DNA of 34,076 bases from Actinomycetes bacterium (GTDB lineage: Bacteria; Actinomycetota; Actinomycetes; Streptosporangiales; Streptosporangiaceae). Position 1 is the stretch's first letter. Each line of letters begins with the position of its first letter. The notes under the pieces are model-generated. The model did no database searches. It saw only the letters and a program-made list of their open reading frames with translations, and was not told the DNA's origin. The translations under genes were made by a program, and so were the position numbers. Below are positions 9,386-15,564 of this stretch, in pieces. Where the stretch lies: positions 1 to 34,076 of the forward strand of contig JAJYUU010000048.1 of NCBI GenBank assembly GCA_021792405.1, in the 5' to 3' direction.

Positions 9386-10129
9386 TCAGCGCGCCAGGGC
9401 ACGAGGCCGCTTGCCGCCCACCCTGCCGGTGCCGATGTCCGCGCGCTTGCCCTGCTCGTAGCCGTCCGAGTAGCCGCTGCCGGTGTAGGTAACCCGAGCC
9501 GTCCTGGTCCGCGGGTACGCCTGCGCGACGTTCCGCCGGATCACCAAGGACCGGTCGGCCAGCACCAGCGCGGCGCGCGAGGGCTGGCCGTCTGCAGCCT
9601 GTGCTGCCGTCCGCTCGGCGCGCTGCTCTGCGGACCGGACCCTGGCGATCACCGCCGTCACGAAACCGAGCAGCCAGCTTCGCCGCCAGGCGCGCACGCT
9701 GTAGGCGTCCGCTGGTACCTCGGCGCCAGCCAGCCCGTGCCACATCTGGATCAGCACCGAGGTGTACAGGATGTCAGCACGCTCGATGTCGGAGGCATAG
9801 CCGAATACGTGGACCTTCTGACCTGGCGCTGCGGGCAGCAGGATGCACTGGCAGCGCAGCGCGGCGGCCAGCCCGCACAGCAGGTGGGCCTGAACCCGGG
9901 CCCACGGGTTCCAGATCTCCACGATCCTGTTATCCGGCCTGTCGGTCTCCGGCCGGGTCGCCGCGAGCAGCGCCCGGTCGATGCCGTACTTCGCCATCAA
10001 CTCGGCGGCCTTGGCCGTGAGGGCCTGTGCTTCGGCCGCCGTGACACCCTCGGCCTCGGCCTTGGCGAGCAGCTTGCGGACACGGTCGAGCAGGCGGTCG
10101 GGCGCTTCAGTGACCACGGACGTGCTCAT
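9386..10129 (-). CDS. DUF2786 domain protein
   Basis: The 247-residue protein has the DUF2786 N-terminal signature: LLDRVRKLLAKAEAEGVTAA followed by EAQALTAKAAELMAKYGID at about 13-50. The rest has a conserved-looking segment (VHVFGYASDIERADILYTSV) and an Arg-rich C-terminus with GSGYSDGYEQGKRADIG. DUF2786 has no assigned function as far as I know, and it is often found near phage-like or accessory genes. The ATG is preceded by GGAGG with 6-base spacing on the minus strand, so translation looks efficient. It converges on rsmB with an 85-base gap and lies just outside the transposon scar. Confidence 0.85.
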   Translation of the reverse strand: MSTSVVTEAPDRLLDRVRKLLAKAEAEGVTAAEAQALTAKAAELMAKYGIDRALLAATRPETDRPDNRIVEIWNPWARVQAHLLCGLAAALRCQCILLPAAPGQKVHVFGYASDIERADILYTSVLIQMWHGLAGAEVPADAYSVRAWRRSWLLGFVTAVIARVRSAEQRAERTAAQAADGQPSRAALVLADRSLVIRRNVAQAYPRTRTARVTYTGSGYSDGYEQGKRADIGTGRVGGKRPRALAR

Positions 10130-10231
10130 CGGCTGCCTCCGGCAATCGCGGCATTGGCTACGCGTCCGAACCTAGCCGAGCGCTCCGACAATCCGCCGCC
10201 GCGCGGCCGCCGGCGGGTGTGCGACACATAT

Positions 10232-10242
10232 GTAGGGGTCCC
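10232..10242 (+). repeat. Candidate left terminal inverted repeat
   Basis: GTAGGGGTCCC matches the inverted sequence at 13199-13209 at 9 of 11 bases. It sits 62 bases before the DUF6788 ORF. The boundary is approximate. Confidence 0.4.
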
Positions 10243-10303
10243 ACATCTTGGCTGCTTATGATGGGAGTCTGGTTGCCCCAAAGCAACCAGGCGAGGAGCG
10301 CCC

Positions 10304-10711
10304 ATGTCCGAGCCGTCGCTTTCGGAGCTGGAAGCAGCGCGGGACTGGCTGCATCAGCAGCTCAGCCAGGTAGGGGACTTCCGGCGCGGGTCGGTGAGCG
10401 AGAACTGGCGCAAGTGCGGGAAGCCGAACTGCGCCTGCGCTGCGCCGGAGCATCCCGGGCACGGGCCACGGCTGCTGTGGACCCGCTCGGGAGGCCACGG
10501 CAAGACAGTGGGCCGGCAGCTCACGGCGGAAGAAGAAGACAAGGTCCGCGCCGAGGTGACCCGGTACGCGGAGTTCAAGGCGATCACGGAGCGGATCGCG
10601 GAGGTGAGCGAGCGGATCTGCGAGGCCCGGCCGGCAGCCGCCCGGCAGCCGCCCTCCGCGCCGGAGGGCGAAAAAGATGACATGCATCCGGCCGGTCCGG
10701 TAGCCGGCTGA
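10304..10711 (+). CDS. DUF6788 family protein (transposon-associated)
   Basis: The 135-residue protein has the family core GSVSENWRKCGKPNCACA at about 28-45, a Cys cluster that could bind zinc, followed by GHGPRLLWTRSGGHGKTVGR and an acidic/basic helix (EEDKVRAEVTRYAEFKAITE). Proteins of this kind typically lie directly in front of ISKra4-type transposase genes, and their role is unknown. The ATG is preceded by CGAGGAG with 7 bases of spacing. A 7-bp hairpin (CTGGTTG/CAACCAG, 10269-10290) lies in the leader. Here the expected partner transposase is displaced about 1.7 kb downstream and broken. Confidence 0.8.
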   Translation: MSEPSLSELEAARDWLHQQLSQVGDFRRGSVSENWRKCGKPNCACAAPEHPGHGPRLLWTRSGGHGKTVGRQLTAEEEDKVRAEVTRYAEFKAITERIAEVSERICEARPAAARQPPSAPEGEKDDMHPAGPVAG

Positions 10712-10739
10712 GCTGGGAGTCCCGGCCGGACAGCTGCGA

Positions 10740-10806
10740 GACCTCCTCAGCTCAGACGCACCACGATGGGTGTGTTCGGCATTCGGCCACGGAGCATGAG
10801 GAGGTC
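10740..10806 (+). promoter_or_regulatory. Inverted repeat masking the IS110 transposase ribosome site
   Basis: GACCTCCTCA (10740-10749) is perfectly complementary to TGAGGAGGTC (10797-10806), the sequence that carries the Shine-Dalgarno AGGAGGT for the ATG at 10810. RNA that reads in from upstream would contain both arms and bury the site. A transcript starting inside the 47-base loop would leave it open. Confidence 0.6.
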
Positions 10807-10809
10807 CCG

Positions 10810-11844
10810 ATGCCATCGATCGTAGGCGGATTGGATATCCACCGGAAGCAGATCACGTTCGACTACCTGGACCTGGTGACCGGGGAGGTGAGCTGCGGGC
10901 AGATCGCGCCGGCTGACCGGGCGCATCTGCGCGCCTGGCTGGCCCGGTTCGACAACCCGGCCGAGGCAGCGTTCGCCGTCGGGGCATGCACCGGATGGCG
11001 GTATGTGACCGCCGAGCTGCGGCGGGCAGGCATCGAGGCGCACCTGGCCGAGCCGGCTGATACGGCGGCGGCCCGGGGCCGCAAGAGGCGCGCCAAGACC
11101 GACCGGGCGGACGCCCGGCTGCAGCGTGACCTGCTGATCGGGGGCCGGCTGCCGGAATGCTGGATCCCGCCCGAGCATGTGCTGGAGTGCCGGGCGCTGC
11201 TGGAGTGCTATCACGACCTGCGCGCCGAGCACACCGCGTGGCTGCAGCGCGTGCATGCGGTGCTGTTCCGCCAGGGCGCGCCAGTGTTCCATGATCTCAG
11301 CCGCGCGGACGCGCCCGCTGAGCTGGCCGCTGTGGCCCGCGAGCACCTGTCGCCGGCCGGGCAGCTGCAGGTCACGCTGTGCCTGCGGATGCTGGAGGTG
11401 ACCGGCCGCGAGCTCGATGGCCTGCGCCGGCAGCTGACAGCCGCGGCCCGCCGCTTGCACGGCGCGAGAGTGCTCGCCGGGTCCATCTACGGCGCCGGGC
11501 CGCTCACGGCGCTCGCGCTGACCTGCTGGCTGGGCGGCGCGGGCCGGTTCACCTCCGCCCGCAAGGCGGTCCGCTTCGCCGGCCTGGACGTCACCGTCTA
11601 CTCCTCCGACGGCAAGCGCTCACCCGGGCACCTGTCCCGGCAGGGCCCGCCGGTGCTGCGCTGGGCGGTGTATGAGGCGGGCAAGACCCACGCCCGGCCG
11701 GCCGCGCCCGATCACCGCTACTACGCCGCCGTCAAGGACCGCAAGGACGGCAAGCGCGCCGCGGTGTCCGAGGCCCGCAAGATCATCCGCCGGGCCTGCC
11801 ACATCCTGTCCGAGCTGGGCGACGACGCCCTGGCGATGGACTGA
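10810..11844 (+). CDS. IS110-family transposase with a substituted active-site glutamate
   Basis: The 344-residue protein has the two-part IS110 layout: an N-terminal RuvC-like DEDD domain (GGLDIHRKQ at 6-14, KTDRADAR at 96-103) and a C-terminal Tnp domain (GSIYGAGPLTALAL, then VRFAGLDVTVYSSDGKRSPG and LSRQGPPVLRWAVYEA). IS110 enzymes recombine DNA guided by a bridge RNA. The active-site glutamate normally found 49 residues after the first Asp, in a sequence of the form VEGCTGWR, is glycine here (AVGACTGWRY, Gly58, codon GGG). One base change from GAG would explain this, and it probably inactivates the enzyme. The other acidic residues (Asp9, Asp98, Asp101) remain. A strong AGGAGGT lies 4 bases before the ATG. 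Confidence 0.93.
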   Translation: MPSIVGGLDIHRKQITFDYLDLVTGEVSCGQIAPADRAHLRAWLARFDNPAEAAFAVGACTGWRYVTAELRRAGIEAHLAEPADTAAARGRKRRAKTDRADARLQRDLLIGGRLPECWIPPEHVLECRALLECYHDLRAEHTAWLQRVHAVLFRQGAPVFHDLSRADAPAELAAVAREHLSPAGQLQVTLCLRMLEVTGRELDGLRRQLTAAARRLHGARVLAGSIYGAGPLTALALTCWLGGAGRFTSARKAVRFAGLDVTVYSSDGKRSPGHLSRQGPPVLRWAVYEAGKTHARPAAPDHRYYAAVKDRKDGKRAAVSEARKIIRRACHILSELGDDALAMD

Positions 11845-12398
11845 ACGCTGCAACCGGTGCTGAGTCACGCCGGCAGGCAAGCGAGCATGGGGCGCCATCA
11901 TCACGCCGATGCGGCACAACGCGGCCGGCTCCTGCCAGGCCCCTGTCAGGACGCCCGTGCCCCGCAGCGCGGGGCAGCTGGCGGACGGCCTGAAAAGACT
12001 GAGCGGCCGCACCCCGGCAGGCCGGGGCCACCTAATCCATCATCATGTGACCGGGCTCGGCAACGCCCGAGACCGCGCGCCTAGGTAAGGCTGGCTGCCC
12101 TGACCCGCTTCCCCCACCCGGCAAGCCCACGCCCGCACATCCCCCCGGAGCCGCCCCGCACAGAACCGATCACCCCCCCGGCCCGCAGACCACAGAGCCT
12201 TCCCGCCCCGCAGCCTTGATCATTCCGCTGCCAGGCGGCCGCCTCAAGAGCACCTGCGGCGTCGCTGCGCGAGCGCTGCGCGCCTCTTGACCCGGCCGCC
12301 CGTCAGCAGAAACCCCGGCAGCTATCAGGGACAGGCAGGCAAGTGGGTCGCGCCCTGAACCTGATCACAAAACCGGCAATGATGCTGAAACCGCCCTC
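11845..12398. other. Noncoding 3' flank of the IS110 element, rich in predicted RNA stems
   Basis: No convincing gene lies here. Stems visible by eye include GCCCCGC-AGC-GCGGGGC (11959-11975), CCCCGG-CAGG-CCGGGG (12012-12027) and GGCCTG (11987-11992) with CAGGCC (12018-12023). Further on, TCAAGAG (12244-12250) pairs with CTCTTGA (12284-12290) around a G/C-rich core. Between about 12100 and 12230 the strand is C-rich and looks unstructured. The first half could hold an IS110 bridge RNA or the element's right end, but the boundary cannot be placed without related copies. Confidence 0.35.
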
Positions 12399-13144
12399 TT
12401 GCGCGGGGGCCCGGATACAGGTAAGGAGACCGAGGGCAGGGACGGCAAGGGCGAGGACGGCCGGGCCCGCACCCGCGAGGTCAAGATGGCCGTCTTCTTC
12501 ACCCAGGACAAGGTCAGCGACGAGGGCTATCCGGTCGGGACCGGGCCTCCTCCAGCTACATCGCCGCCTTCGCCCCCGCCAGCGAATTCGCGGGCCTGGT
12601 CAAGGCCGAGGGCATCCGCCGCGGCACCGACCACGTCCGCCAGATGACCGTCATCGGCGACGGTGCGGCCTGGATCTGGAACATCGCTAGGGACGACTTC
12701 CCCGGTGCCACCCAGATCGTCGACCTCTACCACGCCCGCGAGCACCTGCACTCCCTGACCCGCTCCCTGGAGTTCATGCTCCTGGACCGCAAAGACGAAT
12801 GGCTCGCCGCCCGCCTCGAAGACCTCGACTACGGCTATATCGAGGGCATTGTGGCCGCCGCCAGGAAATACCCCCTGATCGGAACAAAGAAAGACGAGGT
12901 CGAGAGGGAACTCGGCTACTTCCTCAACAACGCTCCCCGCATGCGCTACCACTGGTTCCGCCAGTGCGGCCTGTTCGTCGGCTCCGGCGTCGTCGAAGCC
13001 GGCTGCAAGTCCGTTATCGGCCAGCGCTGCAAGCAGTCCGGCATGCACTGGACCGTCAACGGCGCCGACGCCATCATCGCCCTGCGCTGCGCCGAGGCCG
13101 GCAGCCAGTGGGAAGCCACCTGCAACCAGGCGGCAGCCGCCTGA
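12399..13144 (+). pseudogene. ISKra4-family transposase, N-terminally truncated and frameshifted
   Basis: Reading from about 12400 gives KETEGRDGKGEDGRARTREV and KMAVFFTQDKVSDEGYPV, the middle of an ISKra4 transposase. At 12536/12537 the frame changes: SSSYIAAFAPASEFAGLVKA continues in the next frame, as if one base of a CGG codon was lost. The rest is well preserved: VIGDGAAWIWNIA, then IVDLYHAREHLHSL, YHWFRQCGLFVGSGVVEAGC and a C-terminal GADAIIALRCAEAGSQWE. The first part of the protein, which should follow DUF6788 directly, is absent. The inactive copy is probably carried as a scar. Confidence 0.88.
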
Positions 13145-13198
13145 CCTTACCGGCATCCTGGCGCAGGCCCGCGTGCCGCCTCGCCACGGCGACTTCAG

Positions 13199-13209
13199 GG
13201 GCCCTCTAC
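13199..13209 (-). repeat. Candidate right terminal inverted repeat
   Basis: Inverted, this reads GTAGAGGGCCC and matches the left end at 10232-10242 at 9 of 11 positions. It lies 55 bases after the transposase remnant and 9 bases before the end of the DinB-like gene. Confidence 0.4.
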
Positions 13210-13217
13210 CGTGAATC

Positions 13218-13784
13218 TCATCCAGCCGGCCTGAACGTGTCTGCGGCCGCCTGGATCCTGGCGGCGTAGTCCCGCCAGGACACGTCGTCGAGCATGCCGT
13301 GGTCGGGGCCGCCCCTGCCGTCGATCAGCTCCCTGATGATGTCCGCGTGACCCGCGTGCTGGGCGGTCTCGGCAGCCATCCGGACCAGCAGGAAGCCCAG
13401 CGTGGTGCCGCGCTTGCCCTCGGGCCAGTGCGCAACCTGCGCGGGCGCGTCGAGGTCAAGCTCGCGGATGACCTCGTCAGCATGCTCGCAGGCGCGGCAG
13501 TACAGCCCCGTGAGGTACCCGCTGGACTCGCCGGGCAGCGCCCACATGTCGGCGCCGTCCCAGATCGAGCCGTCCTCGATCCAGGGGAGAGTCTCCGGCC
13601 CCGGGCGGCCGAGCGACTCACCGAGGTACCCGTACTCCAGCCCGGCGAGGTGCTTGACCAGCCCGAGCAGGTTCGTGCCGGTCGGTGTCATCGGCCGGCG
13701 CAGGTCATACTCGCCCAGGCCGTCCAGCCTGGACAGCAGCGCGGCCCTGCCCTCGCGGAGCTTGTCGTGCAGGATTTCCTTCAC
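13218..13784 (-). CDS. DinB/DUF664 family protein
   Basis: The protein reads VKEILHDKLREGRAALLSRL, then GTNLLGLVKHLAGLEYGYLGE and RMAAETAQHAGHADIIRELI. This is the four-helix-bundle DinB/DUF664 pattern with histidines placed for metal binding (KHLAGLEYGY and QHAGHAD). Family members include thiol-dependent transferases using mycothiol or bacillithiol, and the substrate here is unknown. I take GTG at 13784 (188 residues), which has GGAGAG 10 bases upstream. GTG at 13802 or an upstream GTG at 13898 would add residues that do not look like the family. The gene ends 9 bases from the probable right end of the mobile element. Confidence 0.82.
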   Translation of the reverse strand: MKEILHDKLREGRAALLSRLDGLGEYDLRRPMTPTGTNLLGLVKHLAGLEYGYLGESLGRPGPETLPWIEDGSIWDGADMWALPGESSGYLTGLYCRACEHADEVIRELDLDAPAQVAHWPEGKRGTTLGFLLVRMAAETAQHAGHADIIRELIDGRGGPDHGMLDDVSWRDYAARIQAAADTFRPAG

Positions 13785-14027
13785 CGCCAGGTTTCTCTCC
13801 ACGGGAATTGAACCTATAGCCAGTGCGCCGCCGTTGAGCCGCAGTCTGCGGAGCCATGAGCCAACGGCCGGGGAACAGGTCTGACGATGACCACGCAACC
13901 AGACATTGAGGTCTGAGCAGCCATCCGCACAAAATGATCTTGCTGCCCTACAAATCTGACGTACACCCGCCGCCGGCCGGGGTGGACGTTACCCGGCAGG
14001 AGGACGCATGAGCCGGTCTGGCCATGC

Positions 14028-14033
14028 ATACAA
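14028..14033 (+). promoter_or_regulatory. Candidate -10 box of a leaderless rpe promoter
   Basis: TACAAT lies 9 bases before the rpe ATG, and no Shine-Dalgarno sequence is visible in front of that ATG. Initiation about 7 bases downstream would give a nearly leaderless mRNA, which is common in actinobacteria. No clear -35 is seen. Confidence 0.3.
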
Positions 14034-14042
14034 TTTGCCGTC

Positions 14043-14735
14043 ATGAGCGTGCAGATAGCGCCGAGCCTGCTGGCGGCGGACTTCGCGAGGCTCGCCGACG
14101 AGGCCGACGTGGTCGGCGATGTCGCCGACTGGCTGCATGTGGACGTCATGGACGGGCATTTTGTCCCTAATCTCACGATCGGCCTGCCGGTAGTCGAAGC
14201 GCTGCGGCGGCATGCCCGGCTGCCCCTGGACTGTCACCTGATGATCGAGGCCCCGGACCGGTGGGCGCCCGGCTACGCTGAGGCCGGCGCGCGCAGCGTC
14301 ACCATTCACGCCGAGGCGGCGAGCGCCCCGGTCCGGACGCTGCGCGCGATCAGGGCTGAGGGCGCGCGGGCCGGCCTGGCGTTCAACCCCGGCACCCCGG
14401 TGCCAGGGCACGCGGACCTGCTGCCCGAAGTCGACATGCTGCTGCTGATGACCGTCGAACCCGGATTCGGCGGCCAGCCGTTCCTGGACCTGGTGCTGCC
14501 GAAGATCCGGCGTGCCAGGGAGCTGATCAGCGCTTACGGCGGCGAGGTCTGGCTGCAGGTCGACGGCGGCGTGAGCGAGCAGACAATCGAGCGGTGCGCC
14601 GCGGCAGGCGCTGACATGTTCGTGGCCGGCTCTGCGGTGTACGGGTCAGCGGACCCGGCCGGCGCGGTGCAGGCGCTGCGCAACCTCGCCGTGGCCGCCT
14701 CGGCAGCGCATTCCGGTGGCCGTCCCGCTGGCTGA
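14043..14735 (+). CDS. rpe: Ribulose-phosphate 3-epimerase
   Basis: This 230-residue TIM-barrel enzyme interconverts ribulose 5-phosphate and xylulose 5-phosphate in the pentose phosphate pathway. Signatures are [16 protein letters not shown] at 5-20, [16 protein letters not shown] (metal ligands His and Asp), [13 protein letters not shown], then [12 protein letters not shown] and VDGGV followed by [13 protein letters not shown] for phosphate binding. Length and order are normal. In related genomes rpe follows rsmB and precedes the rib genes, and here both neighbours have been pushed away by insertions. No Shine-Dalgarno sequence precedes the ATG, which may be read from a leaderless transcript. 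Confidence 0.97.
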   Translation: MSVQIAPSLLAADFARLADEADVVGDVADWLHVDVMDGHFVPNLTIGLPVVEALRRHARLPLDCHLMIEAPDRWAPGYAEAGARSVTIHAEAASAPVRTLRAIRAEGARAGLAFNPGTPVPGHADLLPEVDMLLLMTVEPGFGGQPFLDLVLPKIRRARELISAYGGEVWLQVDGGVSEQTIERCAAAGADMFVAGSAVYGSADPAGAVQALRNLAVAASAAHSGGRPAG

Positions 14736-14743
14736 TCGGTGGC

Positions 14744-15341
14744 GATAAGACCCATAACAGCGGGGAACGGGCAGGTGTCGCCCTCACCAGTCTCGACTCC
14801 GCGCTGTTTGAGGGCGCGCAGGCCACCAAGCGGGATCTGATCGACTATCTCGACGAGATCCGCGACCTGATCATCCCGAGACTGGCGGGCCGGCCGCTGT
14901 CGGTGATCAGGGTGCGGCCGGACAGGCACCGTTCATGCAGAAGAACGTGCCGAAGTACGCGCCGGACTTCGTCCGTACGGTCTCGGTCTGGGCGCAGAGC
15001 GCGGCCGGGAGGTGGCGTACCCGCTCTGCGGCGACCGCCGCACGCTGCTGTGGTATGCGAACCAGCGAGCGGTCGAGTACCACCCCGCGCTGGTCCGGGC
15101 GGGCCACTTCGAGCAGCCGGACGTCCTGGTGCTCGACGTCGATCCGCCGCCGGGACCCGCGACCCGGGCCGTAGCGGCGCGCGCCGAGAGGCTCGAGCCC
15201 GGCCTGGCGACCACCGCGTTCCTCAGGGAGGACCGGGGTGGGAAGGTGCTTATCGATGCCGCTGCGATGCACGATGGCAAGCGCCGCGCCAGGGCCCGCC
15301 GGGAGCGCGGCGCGGCCGGGTCTTCAGGGCACGACGGGTGA
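14744..15341 (+). pseudogene. Decayed LigD polymerase/primase-domain gene (NHEJ)
   Basis: Three successive frames give consecutive parts of a LigD-type polymerase domain. Frame one (14744 to ~14919) reads VALTSLDSALFEG, then ATKRDLIDYLDEI and IIPRLAGRPLSVIRVRP. Frame two (~14920 to ~15000) reads GQAPFMQKNVPKYAPDFVRT. Frame three (~15003 to 15341) reads GREVAYPLCGDRRTLLWYAN, QRAVEYHPALVR and VLVLDVDPPPG. It then jumps to TRAVAARAERL and ATTAFLREDRGGKVLID, with the middle (the KTSGxKGxH region) deleted and the C-terminus lost. Intact proteins extend primers at double-strand breaks with Ku and LigD. This copy has two frameshifts and at least one internal deletion, so it is not functional. Confidence 0.87.
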
Positions 15342-15564
15342 GCGGGGCAGGCCCGGGCGGCTCGGTGGCTGCTCCGGCTGCCCTGACAGTCCCGGCCGCC
15401 TAGCTCACTCGCCCGCTCGACCGCAACAGCCCGGTTTGCACCCCGCGGTCACGGACACTACGGTCGGTGGCAGTAATGACATGGATGCGAGCTCTCCCGT
15501 CATCGGGGTCGGCTGCTGCCTTCGGCGACCGGCTGGCGCCGGATGCCAGCTTTGCAGGTGAACG

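Larger units (their letters stand above)
10232..13209. mobile_element. ISKra4-type element remnant interrupted by an IS110-family element
   Basis: Probable outer ends are GTAGGGGTCCC (10232-10242) and, inverted, GTAGAGGGCCC (13199-13209), matching at 9 of 11 positions. Inside the left end is a DUF6788 ORF, which commonly accompanies ISKra4-family transposases. Inside the right end is the C-terminal part of such a transposase. Between them sits an IS110-family transposase with long noncoding flanks. The N-terminal part of the ISKra4 transposase is missing, so insertion was accompanied by deletion. No target duplication is obvious at the outer ends. The element separates rsmB from rpe. Confidence 0.5.

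Noticed and set aside
12343-12690. 115-codon plus frame starting ATG at 12343
   Set aside because: Its translation is Arg/Pro-rich. Two other frames over the same bases give consecutive ISKra4 transposase sequence.
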